DNA from: CBFDBF01 sp050287725
GTDB taxonomy: Bacteria > Pseudomonadota > Gammaproteobacteria > Chromatiales > Chromatiaceae
Length of the DNA stretch: 64,000 bases
NCBI GenBank assembly: GCA_050287725.1
Contig: JBNKCL010000040.1
Coordinates: 36,680-100,679, forward strand
Direction: 5' to 3'
Notes under the pieces: model-generated
The model's database searches: none
What the model was told of the DNA's origin: nothing
What the model saw: the letters and a program-made list of their open reading frames with translations, nothing else
Program-made: the position numbers and the translations under genes
In this document: positions 37,714-47,648 of the stretch, piece by piece
Layout of the letters: each line of letters begins with the position of its first letter
Position numbering within the stretch: the first letter of the stretch is position 1

Positions 37714-39245
37714 TGGCGGCCCACCGGATCAGCATGGTGCAGAGACTGTCCGGCCTGTTGCAGGGGTTGGCGGAGGTCCCTGCAGACCTGGAGCGGCCGA
37801 TCACCATGCTGAGTATGGATAGCCGGGGGATGCAGCCGGGCGGGTTGTTCCTGGCGTGTGCCGGCACCGGCCGTCACGGCCTGGAGTTTCTGGAGGAGGC
37901 GGTGAACTCGGGGGCCGTTGCGGTGGCCTGGGAGCCGGATCGCGGCTGGGATGACGCCCGGGTGGAGCCGTTGGCCCGGAAGCACGGGGTCCTGATGCTG
38001 GCGGTGCCCGGACTGGGGCAGCAGGTCAGCCATATCGCCGGACGTTTTTACGGGGATCCCAGCCACGCGCTGTTCGTGGCCGGCTACACCGGAACCAACG
38101 GCAAGACCAGTTCCACCCAGTTTCTGGCGCGGGTGCTGGGAAGCGAGGCGCCGTGCGGAATCATCGGGACCCTGGGCAGCGGTTTTCCGGGGGTGCTTTC
38201 CCCGGGGACGCACACCACTCCCGATCCGGTGGAGTTACAACGGACCCTGGCAGAGTTCCGGCTGCAAGGCGCCCAGGCGGTGGCGATGGAGGTCTCCTCC
38301 CATGCCCTGGATCAGGGCCGGGTGGCGGCGATCCATTTCGATGTGGCGGTATTTACCAATCTGAGCCGGGACCACCTCGATTATCACGGCGACATGGAAC
38401 GATATGCCGCGGCCAAACTTCGATTGTTCCAGCATCCGGGGGTCGGCTGCGGCGTGCTCAATCTGGACGATCCGTTCGGGCGCGAACTGCTGCACCATCT
38501 GCCTGCCGGGGTGCGGGCGATCGGCTACGGGCTGCAACCGCCGGAGGAGTTGCCGGCGCGGTTGGACGAATGGATCTGGGCGCGGGGGATCGAGCCGGGA
38601 TCGGACGGGATGCGGATCCGGGTGCAGACCAGCCAGGGAGACGGCGAATTTCACTCCACGCTGCTGGGAAGGTTCAACGTCAGCAATCTGCTGTCGGTGT
38701 TGGGGGTGCTCCTCTACCGGGGGGTTGCTCTGGAGGAGGCGTTGCGGCGTCTCGCCAAGCTGGAGACGGTGCCGGGCCGCATGGAACGGTTCGGCGGCGG
38801 CGGGCAGCCGCTGGTGGTGGTGGACTACGCCCACACGCCGGACGCCTTGGAGCAGGCGCTGCGGGCGGGACGGGAGCACGCCCGCGGGCGACTCATCTGT
38901 GTCTTCGGTTGCGGCGGAGATCGGGATCGCGGCAAACGGCCGCAGATGGGAGGTATCGCCGAACGGCTGGCCGACCTGGTGATCGTGACCGACGACAATC
39001 CGCGTACCGAGGATGGGGATCGCATCGTGGCGGATATCCTGGCGGGCATGGATCAACCGCACCGGGTCCGCGTGGAACGCGACCGGACCAGGGCGATCCG
39101 GGAAGCGGTAACGGCGGGCGAGCCCGGCGATCTGGTGCTGGTTTGCGGGAAAGGACACGAGGACTACCAACTGGTGGGCGGGCGCCGGCTCCATTTTTGC
39201 GATCGGGAGCAGGTGCGCGCGGCTTTGCGGGAGGGGGCGGCATGA
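37710..39245 (+). CDS. murE: UDP-MurNAc-tripeptide synthetase MurE (meso-Dap adding)
   Basis: 511 residues. It adds the third residue to UDP-MurNAc-L-Ala-D-Glu. Mur ligase motifs: ATP loop GYTGTNGKTSSTQ, MEVSSHALDQGRV, FTNLSRDHLDYHGDMERY, and in the C-terminal domain VVDYAHTPDALEQAL and the DNPR motif (TDDNPRTEDGD) that is diagnostic for meso-diaminopimelate over lysine. Two adjacent ATGs (37710, 37713) are possible starts. It overlaps ftsI and murF. Confidence 0.96.
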   Translation: MMAAHRISMVQRLSGLLQGLAEVPADLERPITMLSMDSRGMQPGGLFLACAGTGRHGLEFLEEAVNSGAVAVAWEPDRGWDDARVEPLARKHGVLMLAVPGLGQQVSHIAGRFYGDPSHALFVAGYTGTNGKTSSTQFLARVLGSEAPCGIIGTLGSGFPGVLSPGTHTTPDPVELQRTLAEFRLQGAQAVAMEVSSHALDQGRVAAIHFDVAVFTNLSRDHLDYHGDMERYAAAKLRLFQHPGVGCGVLNLDDPFGRELLHHLPAGVRAIGYGLQPPEELPARLDEWIWARGIEPGSDGMRIRVQTSQGDGEFHSTLLGRFNVSNLLSVLGVLLYRGVALEEALRRLAKLETVPGRMERFGGGGQPLVVVDYAHTPDALEQALRAGREHARGRLICVFGCGGDRDRGKRPQMGGIAERLADLVIVTDDNPRTEDGDRIVADILAGMDQPHRVRVERDRTRAIREAVTAGEPGDLVLVCGKGHEDYQLVGGRRLHFCDREQVRAALREGAA

Positions 39246-40606
39246 TCCGTTTCAGTCTTTCGCAACTGGTGGACCTGTTGGGCGGGCGGATGCTCGACGG
39301 GGAAGCGGTATTCGACTCGGTTTCCAGCGACAGCCGCCGGATCCGGACAGGGGATCTGTTTGTGGCGCTGCGGGGTCCGCGCTTCGACGGGCACGACTAT
39401 GTCGCCCAGGCGGCGGCGGCCGGGGCGGTGGCGGTGATGATCGAGCGGGAGTGCCCGGTGGATCTGCCGCGGTTTTTGGTCCCGAACACCACCCTGGGGC
39501 TGGGGCGGTTGGCGGGCGCCTGGCGCCGCCGCGCCCGGGCGTCCCTGGCGGCGGTAACCGGCAGCAACGGGAAGACCACGGTCAAGGAGATGATCGCCGC
39601 CATCCTGCGTCGACGGGGAACCGTACTGGCCACCGAGGGCAATCTGAACAACCAGATCGGCCTGCCCCTGACCCTGCTGCGGCTCCAGGAGCAGGAGTAT
39701 GCGGTGGTGGAGATGGGTGCCAGCGCGCCGGGAGAGATCGCCTACCTGAGCGGTATCGCCCGGCCCGATGTGGCGGTGCTGACCAACGCCGGACGCGCCC
39801 ATCTGGAGGGGTTCGGCACCCTGGAAGGGGTGGCGCGGGCCAAGGCGGAGATCCTCGCCGGCCTGACCCGGGAAGGGACCTTCGTATTCAATGCCGACGA
39901 CCCCTGGGCCGAATTGTGGCGGGAACTGGCCGGGGATCACCACCAGTGCAGTTTCGGACTGCGGGAGTCGGCCGCTGTCTTCAGCCCGGAGCAGGAAGAG
40001 GAGCAGGGCTGGGACGGGGAGCGGTTCTTCAACCGTTTTGCGGTGAGCACGCCGCAGGGGGAGATCGAGATCGAGTTGGCGCTGGCGGGGCGCCACAACC
40101 GGGCCAATGCCCTGGCGGCCATTGCGGCGGCGCAATCCTTGGGGGCCTCCGCGGCGGAGATCCGCGCCGGCTTGGCGGAACTGCGACCGGTGAAGGGTCG
40201 TCTGCAGCCGCTGCCGGGAAAGGATGGCGTACAGGTGATCGACGACAGCTACAACGCCAATCCCGATTCGGTGGGGGCCGCCATTACGGTGCTCTCACGG
40301 GCGCCGGGCAGGCGTTTTCTGGTGTTGGGAGAACTGGCCGAGCTGGGCCCGGACGCGGAGCAGTTCTACTGCCGGCTGGGGGAGGAGGCGCAGGCAGCCG
40401 GGATCGAACATCTCTATGGGGTGGGTCCCGCCGGTCGGGCCGCCAAGGCCTTCGGCCGGGGCGGCCGGCAGTTCGAGGATCAGAAACGGTTGATCGCGGC
40501 ACTGCAAAAGGAGCTGGAGAGCGGCGACCGGGTTTTGGTCAAAGGGTCCCGCCGAGCGGGGATGGAAGGGGTGGTCCGGGCGCTCACCGCCGGAGGGGAA
40601 CAATAA
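39242..40606 (+). CDS. murF: UDP-MurNAc-tripeptide:D-Ala-D-Ala ligase MurF
   Basis: 454 residues from ATG 39242, overlapping the murE stop as ATGA; an upstream extension in the same frame is a shadow of murE. It attaches D-Ala-D-Ala to complete the pentapeptide. Motifs: SDSRRIRTGDLFVAL, ATP loop AVTGSNGKTTVKEMI, VVEMGASAPGEIAYLS, LTNAGRAHLEGFG, LAGRHNRANALAAIAAA and VIDDSYNANPDS. mraY follows after one base. Confidence 0.96.
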   Translation: MIRFSLSQLVDLLGGRMLDGEAVFDSVSSDSRRIRTGDLFVALRGPRFDGHDYVAQAAAAGAVAVMIERECPVDLPRFLVPNTTLGLGRLAGAWRRRARASLAAVTGSNGKTTVKEMIAAILRRRGTVLATEGNLNNQIGLPLTLLRLQEQEYAVVEMGASAPGEIAYLSGIARPDVAVLTNAGRAHLEGFGTLEGVARAKAEILAGLTREGTFVFNADDPWAELWRELAGDHHQCSFGLRESAAVFSPEQEEEQGWDGERFFNRFAVSTPQGEIEIELALAGRHNRANALAAIAAAQSLGASAAEIRAGLAELRPVKGRLQPLPGKDGVQVIDDSYNANPDSVGAAITVLSRAPGRRFLVLGELAELGPDAEQFYCRLGEEAQAAGIEHLYGVGPAGRAAKAFGRGGRQFEDQKRLIAALQKELESGDRVLVKGSRRAGMEGVVRALTAGGEQ

Positions 40607-40607
40607 C

Positions 40608-41690
40608 ATGCTGCTCTATCTTGCAGACTATCTGAGCCAGTTCGATCCCGGATTCCGGGTATTTCAGTATCTGACCTTGCGGGCCATTCTCGGTGCGCTG
40701 ACGGCGCTGGTGATCTCGTTTCTGGTGGGACCCATGGTGATCCGCCGGCTCAGTTTTCACCAGATCGGTCAAACGGTGCGGGACGACGGACCCCAAAGTC
40801 ATCTGACCAAGGCCGGAACCCCCACCATGGGCGGTGCTCTGCTGTTGGTGGCGATCACCATCAGTACCCTGTTCTGGTCCGATCTCGGCAACCGCTATGT
40901 CTGGGTGGTGCTGTTGGTGACCCTGCTGTTCGGGGCGATCGGTTTCTATGACGATTACAAAAAACTGGTGTTGCGGGATTCGGCCGGACTGGCGGCGCGC
41001 TACAAATACCTCGCGCAGTCGGTGGTGGCGCTGGTAGCCGCACTGGTGCTCTATTTTTCCGCCGCCGAGCCCGCCGAGACCCAGCTGATCTTCCCGTTCT
41101 TCAAGGATCTGGTGATCGATCTCGGGCCCTGGTTCGTGCTGTTTACCTATTTCGTGGTGGTGGGTTCCAGCAATGCGGTCAATCTGACCGACGGCCTGGA
41201 CGGCCTGGCGGTCATGCCCACCGTGCTGGTGGCGGGTGCGCTGGGGGTGTTTGTTTACGCCTCGGGTCATATGCAGATCGCCAGCTATCTGCTGATTCCC
41301 TACCTCCCGGGGGTGGGTGAAGTGGTGATCTTCTGCGGGGCGTTGATGGGGGCCGGGCTCGGTTTTCTCTGGTTCAACGCCTATCCGGCCCAGGTATTTA
41401 TGGGGGATGTGGGGGCGCTCGCCCTGGGGGCGGCACTCGGAATCGTATCGGTGGTGGTGCGGCAGGAGATGGTGCTGTTGATCGCCGGCGGGGTGTTTGT
41501 GGTGGAGACGGTCTCCGTGATTCTGCAAGTGGCCTCTTTCAAGCTCACCGGACGGCGCATCTTCCGGATGGCGCCGCTGCATCACCACTTCGAGTTGAAG
41601 GGATGGCCGGAACCGCGGGTGATCGTGCGGTTCTGGATTATTACCGTGATCCTGGTGCTGGTGGCGCTCTCCAGCCTGAAGATCCGTTGA
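40608..41690 (+). CDS. mraY: Phospho-MurNAc-pentapeptide transferase MraY
   Basis: 360 residues, polytopic with about ten membrane helices. It makes lipid I on undecaprenyl phosphate at the inner membrane. Catalytic and substrate motifs: KAGTPTMGG, GFYDDYKK (Asp pair), SSNAVNLTDGLDGLA and the His-rich RMAPLHHHFELKGW near the C-terminus. Located between murF and murD as usual. Confidence 0.97.
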   Translation: MLLYLADYLSQFDPGFRVFQYLTLRAILGALTALVISFLVGPMVIRRLSFHQIGQTVRDDGPQSHLTKAGTPTMGGALLLVAITISTLFWSDLGNRYVWVVLLVTLLFGAIGFYDDYKKLVLRDSAGLAARYKYLAQSVVALVAALVLYFSAAEPAETQLIFPFFKDLVIDLGPWFVLFTYFVVVGSSNAVNLTDGLDGLAVMPTVLVAGALGVFVYASGHMQIASYLLIPYLPGVGEVVIFCGALMGAGLGFLWFNAYPAQVFMGDVGALALGAALGIVSVVVRQEMVLLIAGGVFVVETVSVILQVASFKLTGRRIFRMAPLHHHFELKGWPEPRVIVRFWIITVILVLVALSSLKIR

Positions 41691-41712
41691 CGGGAACGAA
41701 ACAGGACGACGC

Positions 41713-43071
41713 GTGAACGAGAGAACGGAACAGCAGAAGCGGGATGGGAAGACCCTGATCGTCGGTCTCGGTAAGACCGGGCTCTCCTGTGCCCGCTATC
41801 TGGCCGCACGCGGTGTTCCGGCTGCGGTGATCGATAGCCGCGACCAGCCCCCGGGGCTGGCGTCACTGCGGGAAGAGTTGCCGGATACGGCGCTGTTTTT
41901 GGGCGGGTTCGAGCCGGAGGTGTTCCGGGAGGCGGACCGGCTGGTGGTGTCGCCGGGGATCTCGCTGCGGGAGCCGGAGATCCAGGAGGCCCGGGCGCGC
42001 GGCGTAGAGGTGCTGGGTGACGTCGAACTGTTCGCCCGGGAAGCGGACGCGCCGGTGGTGGCCATCACCGGCTCCAACGGGAAGAGCACCGTGACCACCC
42101 TGGTGGGTGAGATGGCGCGCGAAGCGGGCTTGCGCGTCAAGGTCGGAGGCAATCTCGGAGAGCCGGCGCTGGATCTGCTGCAACCCGAGACCGACCTCTA
42201 TGTTTTGGAGCTTTCCAGTTTTCAACTGGAGACCACCTCGTCCCTGCGGCCGATCGCGGCGGCGGTGCTGAATGTCTCGGCGGATCATATGGATCGCTAC
42301 CGGAGCGTTGCGGAGTATGCGGCGGCCAAGGAGCGGATCTACCAGGGGGCGGTGCACCGGATCTTCAATCGCGACGATCCGCTGGTGATGAAGATGTCGC
42401 GCGGGGAAGAGGGGGATCTCTTTTTCACCCTCGGGAAGCCGCCGGCTGAGGGGTTTGGCCTGAAACGGGACGCCGGTGTCGAATGGCTTTGCCGCGGTGA
42501 ACAGAAGCTGTTGCCGGCGGCCGAGCTGTCGATCGCGGGACGGCACAACCTGGCGAACGCGCTGGCGGCGATGGCGTTCGGAAGCGTACTGAATCTTCCG
42601 CAGGACGCCATGCTCGCCGCCTTGCGCCGCTTCCCCGGATTGCCGCATCGGACCCAGTTCGTGGCGGAGCAGGATGGGGTGCGTTGGTACAACGACTCAA
42701 AGGGGACCAATGTGGGCGCCTGTATCGCCGCGCTGGAAGGTTTGGCGGAGGGCGAGAGCCGCACGGTGCTGATCGCCGGCGGCGATTGCAAGGGGGCCGA
42801 TTTTTCCCTGTTGGCGCCGGTGGCGGCGCGTACCGCCCGGGCGGTGATTTTGATCGGGCGCGATGCGCCGGATCTGGAACAGGCGCTGGCGGGGTCGGTG
42901 CCGCTGTTGCGGGCCGGTGATCTTCGGGAGGCGGTGGCGTTGGCGGCGGATCAGGCGCAGGCCGGCGACCGGGTTCTGCTATCGCCGGCCTGCGCCAGCT
43001 TCGACATGTTCCGGAATTTTGAAGAGCGGGGCGAACGCTTCATGGAAGCGGTGCGGGAGCGAATCGGATGA
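41713..43071 (+). CDS. murD: UDP-MurNAc-L-Ala:D-Glu ligase MurD
   Basis: 452 residues from GTG 41713, with AGGA upstream. Adds D-Glu to UDP-MurNAc-L-Ala. Rossmann start LIVGLGKTGLSCARYLAARG, ATP loop VAITGSNGKSTVTTLVGE, LELSSFQLETTSSL, LNVSADHMDRY, SIAGRHNLANALAAM, YNDSKGTNVGA and a C-terminal LLSPACASFDMF. Overlaps ftsW (ATGA). Confidence 0.96.
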   Translation: MNERTEQQKRDGKTLIVGLGKTGLSCARYLAARGVPAAVIDSRDQPPGLASLREELPDTALFLGGFEPEVFREADRLVVSPGISLREPEIQEARARGVEVLGDVELFAREADAPVVAITGSNGKSTVTTLVGEMAREAGLRVKVGGNLGEPALDLLQPETDLYVLELSSFQLETTSSLRPIAAAVLNVSADHMDRYRSVAEYAAAKERIYQGAVHRIFNRDDPLVMKMSRGEEGDLFFTLGKPPAEGFGLKRDAGVEWLCRGEQKLLPAAELSIAGRHNLANALAAMAFGSVLNLPQDAMLAALRRFPGLPHRTQFVAEQDGVRWYNDSKGTNVGACIAALEGLAEGESRTVLIAGGDCKGADFSLLAPVAARTARAVILIGRDAPDLEQALAGSVPLLRAGDLREAVALAADQAQAGDRVLLSPACASFDMFRNFEERGERFMEAVRERIG

Positions 43072-44246
43072 ACGGCGAGAGTCGCACCCAGGCCACCTTC
43101 GGCAGCCGGCCGCTGCCGGAGCTCGATTATGTGCTGATCGCGGCGGCGGTGGCGCTGCTGGGTCTGGGTCTGGTGATGGTGGGCTCCGCCTCGCTGCACC
43201 GGATCGCCGATGCGCCGTTTTATTTCATGGTACGGCACCTGATTTCCATCTGTGTCGGTCTGGCGGCTGCCGTGCTGGTCTTTTTTATCCCCACCGAACA
43301 GTGGGAGCGCTCCGGGACCACGCTCTATTTCGTCGGTTTGCTGTTGTTGGTGCTGGTATTGATCCCCGGGATCGGACGGGAGGTCAACGGCGCCACCCGC
43401 TGGATTCCGGCGGGTCCGTTCACCATTCAAAGTTCCGAACTCATGAAGCTGTTCATCGTGGTGTACATCGCCGGTTACCTGGTGCGACGCCAGCAGGAGG
43501 TGGTGCATACGGTGCGGGGTTTCATCAAGCCGATGATCCTGCTGGTGCTGGCGTGTTCCCTGATTATGCTGCAGCCGGATTTCGGTACCACGGCGGTGAT
43601 TCTGGCCACCGCCCTGGGGCTGCTGTTTCTGGGTGGGGTGCCGCTCTGGCAGTTCGCGATGCTGATGCTGTTGGCGAGCGGGGCGCTGGCCAGTCTGGTG
43701 CTCTATTCCCCTTATCGGTTGCAGCGGATCACCGCTTTTCTGGACCCGTGGGCCGATGTGGAGGGCAGCGGCTATCAACTGGCGCAGGCGTTGATCGCGT
43801 TCGGCCGCGGGGAGTGGTTCGGGGTCGGTCTCGGCAACGGGATCCAGAAACAGTTCTACCTGCCGGAGGCGCATACCGATTTCCTGATGGCGGTGATCGG
43901 GGAAGAGCTGGGACTGGTGGGCACCCTGGTGGTGATCCTGCTGTTCGCGGTGATCGTGTGGCGCGCTTTCCGCATGGGGGCACGCGCCGAGCGGTGCCAA
44001 CGCCGGTTCGCCGCCTACATGGCGCAGGGCTTCGGTCTCTGGTTCGGGATCCAGGCCTTTATCAATATCGGGGTGAATGTGGGTCTGTTGCCCACCAAGG
44101 GATTGACCTTGCCGCTGATGAGCTACGGCGGCAAAAGCCTCGTGGTGGCGTGTGTGGTGATCGCGGTGCTGGTGCGGATCGATTACGAGATGCGACGGGA
44201 CGATCCGGTAACCGCGACCGGGAGGCTGCGATGGGCGCACGCGTGA
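43068..44246 (+). CDS. ftsW: Septal peptidoglycan polymerase FtsW (SEDS family)
   Basis: 392 residues with about ten membrane helices. SEDS-family glycosyltransferase working with FtsI at the septum. Signature segments: GLVMVGSASLHRIA, GATRWIPAGPFTIQSSELMK, LQPDFGTTAVI, YQLAQALIAFGRGEWFGVGLG, KQFYLPEAHTDFLMAVIGEE (with the catalytic Asp region), and GLLPTKGLTLPLMSYGGKS. It overlaps murD by 4 bases and murG by 16. Confidence 0.96.
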   Translation: MNGESRTQATFGSRPLPELDYVLIAAAVALLGLGLVMVGSASLHRIADAPFYFMVRHLISICVGLAAAVLVFFIPTEQWERSGTTLYFVGLLLLVLVLIPGIGREVNGATRWIPAGPFTIQSSELMKLFIVVYIAGYLVRRQQEVVHTVRGFIKPMILLVLACSLIMLQPDFGTTAVILATALGLLFLGGVPLWQFAMLMLLASGALASLVLYSPYRLQRITAFLDPWADVEGSGYQLAQALIAFGRGEWFGVGLGNGIQKQFYLPEAHTDFLMAVIGEELGLVGTLVVILLFAVIVWRAFRMGARAERCQRRFAAYMAQGFGLWFGIQAFINIGVNVGLLPTKGLTLPLMSYGGKSLVVACVVIAVLVRIDYEMRRDDPVTATGRLRWAHA

Positions 44247-45310
44247 TGATCATGGCGGGCGGCACCGGCGGCCATGTGTTCCCGGCGCTGGCGGTGGCGG
44301 AGGAGTTGCGCCGGCGCGGGCTGGAGGTGTTCTGGCTCGGATCGCGTGGCGGCTTCGAGACCGGGGTGGTTCCGGCCGCGGGTTTCCGCGCCGAGTGGAT
44401 CTCCATCCGGGGGTTGCGGGGCAAGGGGTTCCGCTCCTGGCTTAGCGCGCCGGCCAAGATCCTGGTGGCTATGGTGCAGGCGTGGCGGGTGCTGCGGCGG
44501 AACCGGCCGGGTCTGGTGCTCGGCATGGGCGGTTTCGTGACCGGTCCGGGCGGGGTGATGGCCCGCCTGGCGGGAATTCCCCTGGTGATCCACGAACAGA
44601 ATGCGTTGCCCGGCCTGACCAACCGTTGGTTGGCGCGCATCGCGAGTCGGGTGCTGGAGGCGTTTCCCGGAAGCTTCGGCGCTTCCGGTAAGGCCGAATT
44701 GGTGGGCAATCCGGTACGGCCGGAGATCGCGGCCCTGGCGCCGCCGTCCGATCGGATGGCGGACCGGAGCGGCCCCCGGCGGCTGCTGATCCTGGGGGGG
44801 TCGTTGGGGGCGGAGGCGCTCAATCGGGTGGTTCCGGCGGCCCTGGCGTTGCTGCCGCCGGCGCAACGGCCGCAGGTGCGCCACCAGGCCGGCAAAGGAA
44901 AGGAGCAGGAGACCGCTGCGGCCTACCGTTCCGCCGGGGTGACGGCGGAGGTGTCCCCGTTCGTACAGGAGATGGCGGAGGCCTACGGCTGGGCGGACCT
45001 GGTGATCTGCCGCGCCGGGGCGCTGACCATCTCGGAACTGGCGGCGGCCGGGGTGGGTTCCATCCTGGTGCCCTACCCGTTCGCGGTGGACGACCACCAG
45101 ACCCGCAATGCCGCCTTCCTGGTCCAGGCGGGGGCGGCCCGGCTGGCGCCGCAGTCCGAGTTGACCGCCGAAGGGCTGGCTGCGTTGCTGCGGGAACTGC
45201 TGTCGGAGGAGGGCCGGTTGCTGGCGATGGCGACCATCGCCCGCTCGTTGGCGCGACCCGAGGCGACCGCCCGGGTGGCCGATCTCTGCGAGGAGGCGTT
45301 ACCCGTATGA
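44231..45310 (+). CDS. murG: UDP-GlcNAc:lipid I GlcNAc transferase MurG
   Basis: 359 residues from ATG 44231, which has GGAGG 5 bases upstream inside the end of ftsW. Converts lipid I to lipid II on the cytoplasmic face. GT-B fold: IMAGGTGGHVFPALAVAEEL, LRGKGFRSW, GMGGFVTGPGGVMARL, IHEQNALPGLTNRWLA, LILGGSLGAEALN, VICRAGALTISELAAAG and PYPFAVDDHQTRNA. It overlaps murC as ATGA. Confidence 0.96.
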   Translation: MGARVMIMAGGTGGHVFPALAVAEELRRRGLEVFWLGSRGGFETGVVPAAGFRAEWISIRGLRGKGFRSWLSAPAKILVAMVQAWRVLRRNRPGLVLGMGGFVTGPGGVMARLAGIPLVIHEQNALPGLTNRWLARIASRVLEAFPGSFGASGKAELVGNPVRPEIAALAPPSDRMADRSGPRRLLILGGSLGAEALNRVVPAALALLPPAQRPQVRHQAGKGKEQETAAAYRSAGVTAEVSPFVQEMAEAYGWADLVICRAGALTISELAAAGVGSILVPYPFAVDDHQTRNAAFLVQAGAARLAPQSELTAEGLAALLRELLSEEGRLLAMATIARSLARPEATARVADLCEEALPV

Positions 45311-46752
45311 AGGTGCGTACCGGAAAACAGCTCAGACACGCAGCGGAGGCGATGGGGCGGATGCGCCACATCCACTTCGTCGGTATCGGCGGGGTGGGAA
45401 TGAGCGGCATCGCCGAGGTATTGCTCAACCTCGGGTACCGGATCTCCGGCTCCGACCAGAAACGGGGCCCCGCGGTGGAACGGCTGGAACGGCTGGGGGC
45501 GGCGATCATGCTCGGGCATCGCGGCGAGAATATCGAGGGGTGTGATGCGGTGGTGATCTCCAGCGCGGTACGGAGCGACAACCCGGAGGTGGTGGCGGCA
45601 CGCGCCCGCCGTATCCCGGTGGTGCCGCGGGCCGAGATGCTGGCGGAACTGATGCGGTTCCGGTTCGGGATCGCGGTGGCGGGGACGCACGGCAAGACCA
45701 CCACCACCAGCCTGATCGCCAGCCTGCTGGCGGAGGGGGGGCTGGACCCCACCTTCGTGATCGGAGGGCGCCTGAACAGCGCGGGCAGTAATGCGCGCCT
45801 GGGGGCGGGTGAGTTTTTGGTGGCGGAAGCGGACGAGAGCGATGCCTCGTTTCTCTATCTGCAACCGATGATGGCGGTGGTGACCAATATCGATGCCGAT
45901 CATATGACCACCTATGAAGGCGACTTCAACCGCCTGCGCGGGACCTTTTTGGAATTTCTGCACCATCTCCCGTTTTACGGTCACGCGGTGCTCTGCCTCG
46001 ACGATCCGGAGGTGCGGGCGTTGCTGCCGCAGATCTCCCGGCCGGTATGCACCTACGGGACCAGTGAAGAGGCCGATTTGCAGGCCGCCGATATCCGGTA
46101 CACGGGGGCGCAGAGCCATTTTACGGTGCGGTTCGCAAACGGGGAGGCGCCGTTGCAGTTGACCCTCAATCTGCCGGGACGCCACAACGTCCTCAACGCG
46201 CTGGCCGCGATCGCGGTGGCGCGGGAGCTGGGGGTGGAGCATGCGGCCATCAGTCGCGGGTTGCAGCAGTTTCAGGGGATCGGCCGCCGTTTTCAGGTTC
46301 ACGAGCGGTGCCGCATCGCCAACGGCGAGGTGATGGTGGTGGATGACTACGGCCATCATCCGCGGGAGATTGCGGCCACCCTGGGGGCGGCGCGGACCGG
46401 CTGGCCCGGGCGGCGCCTGGTGCTGCTGTTTCAACCCCACCGCTATAGCCGCACCCAGGAACTGTTCGAGGATTTCGTCCAGGTGTTGTCGCAGGCGGAC
46501 GTGCTGGTGTTGAGCGAGGTCTATCCCGCCGGCGAACACCCGATCCCCGGGGCGGACGGCAAGGCGCTGAGCCGGGCGATCCGGACGCGGGGTCAGGTCG
46601 ACCCGGTCTTCGTGAGCGATTTGGGAGAGATCCGGGGCGTGCTGCCCGGGCTGTTGCAGGACGGCGATATGGTGCTGGTCCTCGGGGCCGGGGACATCGG
46701 CGCCCTGGCGGCGCGCTTGCCGGAGATCCTGGCGGAGGGCGCGGCGCGATGA
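45307..46752 (+). CDS. murC: UDP-MurNAc:L-Ala ligase MurC
   Basis: 481 residues. Adds the first residue, L-Ala, to UDP-MurNAc. Rossmann start HFVGIGGVGMSGIAEVLLNL, ATP loop AVAGTHGKTTTTSLIASLL, EADESDASFLYLQPMMAVVT, LNLPGRHNVLNALAAIAVA, VDDYGHHPREIAATL and FQPHRYSRTQELFEDF. Start 45307 overlaps murG; in-frame ATGs at residues 16 and 19 are alternatives since the first 18 residues are not conserved. Confidence 0.95.
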   Translation: MKVRTGKQLRHAAEAMGRMRHIHFVGIGGVGMSGIAEVLLNLGYRISGSDQKRGPAVERLERLGAAIMLGHRGENIEGCDAVVISSAVRSDNPEVVAARARRIPVVPRAEMLAELMRFRFGIAVAGTHGKTTTTSLIASLLAEGGLDPTFVIGGRLNSAGSNARLGAGEFLVAEADESDASFLYLQPMMAVVTNIDADHMTTYEGDFNRLRGTFLEFLHHLPFYGHAVLCLDDPEVRALLPQISRPVCTYGTSEEADLQAADIRYTGAQSHFTVRFANGEAPLQLTLNLPGRHNVLNALAAIAVARELGVEHAAISRGLQQFQGIGRRFQVHERCRIANGEVMVVDDYGHHPREIAATLGAARTGWPGRRLVLLFQPHRYSRTQELFEDFVQVLSQADVLVLSEVYPAGEHPIPGADGKALSRAIRTRGQVDPVFVSDLGEIRGVLPGLLQDGDMVLVLGAGDIGALAARLPEILAEGAAR

Positions 46753-47648
46753 TGGCGCAACAGATACAAGGTGTGACCGGCGAACTGCGCAGTGACGAGC
46801 TGCTCGCAGGGCATACCACCTGGCGGGTTGGCGGACCGGCGCGTCGCTTCTATCGTCCCGCCGATCGTGAGGACCTGGTGCGTTTTTTACAGCAACTTCC
46901 GTCCGAGGAACCGCTGCTGTGGCTGGGCCTCGGGAGCAATCTGCTGGTGCGGGACGGTGGTTTTCACGGCACCGTGATCGCGCTCCAGGGGGCTTTGACG
47001 GCACTGGAACGGGCGGACGAACACGACCTGCTGGTAGAGGCGGGGGTTTCGTGCGCCATGGTGGCGCGCTTCGCGGCGCGGGCCGGGTTATGCGGCGCAG
47101 AGTTTTTGGCCGGGATCCCCGGCACCCTGGGCGGGGCGTTGGCGATGAACGCCGGGGCGTTCGGCGGCGAGACCTGGCCGCTGGTGCGGTGGGTGGAGAC
47201 GGTGGACCGGACCGGGACGGTGCGTCGCCGGGAACCGGGGGAGTACAAGATCGGCTACCGCCGGGTGCAGGGGCCGCCGGGAGAGTGGTTCCTGACGGCG
47301 CGGCTGGAATTGCAGCCGGGGGACGGGGTTGCCGCCCTGGAACGGATTCAGCGGTTGCTGGAGCAGCGGGCCGCCACCCAGCCGGTGGGGCTCCCGAGCT
47401 GCGGTTCGGTGTTCCGGAATCCGGAGGGGGATCATGCGGCCCGTTTGATCGAGGCGGCGGGATTGAAGGGGTTGTGCGTCGGCGGTGCCTGTGTCTCCAC
47501 CAAACACGCCAATTTCATTATCAACACCGGTGGGGCGACGGCCTCCGAGATCGAACAGTTGATCGCCACCATCCGGCAGCGGGTGGAGCAGATGAGCGGG
47601 ATCCAACTGGAGACCGAGGTATGCATCGTGGGGGAGGAGCAGAGGTGA
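46749..47648 (+). CDS. murB: UDP-N-acetylenolpyruvylglucosamine reductase MurB
   Basis: 299 residues, type of the shorter MurB (IIa-like). Reduces UDP-GlcNAc-enolpyruvate to UDP-MurNAc with FAD and NADPH. Segments: HTTWRVGGPARRFYRPAD, LWLGLGSNLLVRDGGF, EFLAGIPGTLGGALAMNAGAF, KIGYRR, and catalytic Ser region LPSCGSVFRNPEGDHAARLI. It overlaps murC (ATGA) and shares one base with ddl (TGATG). Confidence 0.96.
   Translation: MMAQQIQGVTGELRSDELLAGHTTWRVGGPARRFYRPADREDLVRFLQQLPSEEPLLWLGLGSNLLVRDGGFHGTVIALQGALTALERADEHDLLVEAGVSCAMVARFAARAGLCGAEFLAGIPGTLGGALAMNAGAFGGETWPLVRWVETVDRTGTVRRREPGEYKIGYRRVQGPPGEWFLTARLELQPGDGVAALERIQRLLEQRAATQPVGLPSCGSVFRNPEGDHAARLIEAAGLKGLCVGGACVSTKHANFIINTGGATASEIEQLIATIRQRVEQMSGIQLETEVCIVGEEQR

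Noticed and set aside
38153..39241. Upstream extension of murF
   Set aside because: This frame is a shadow of murE; the conserved MurF N-terminus begins at 39242.
42863..44230. Upstream extension of murG
   Set aside because: It reads the ftsW region in the wrong frame; ATG 44231 has a GGAGG site and the family N-terminus.
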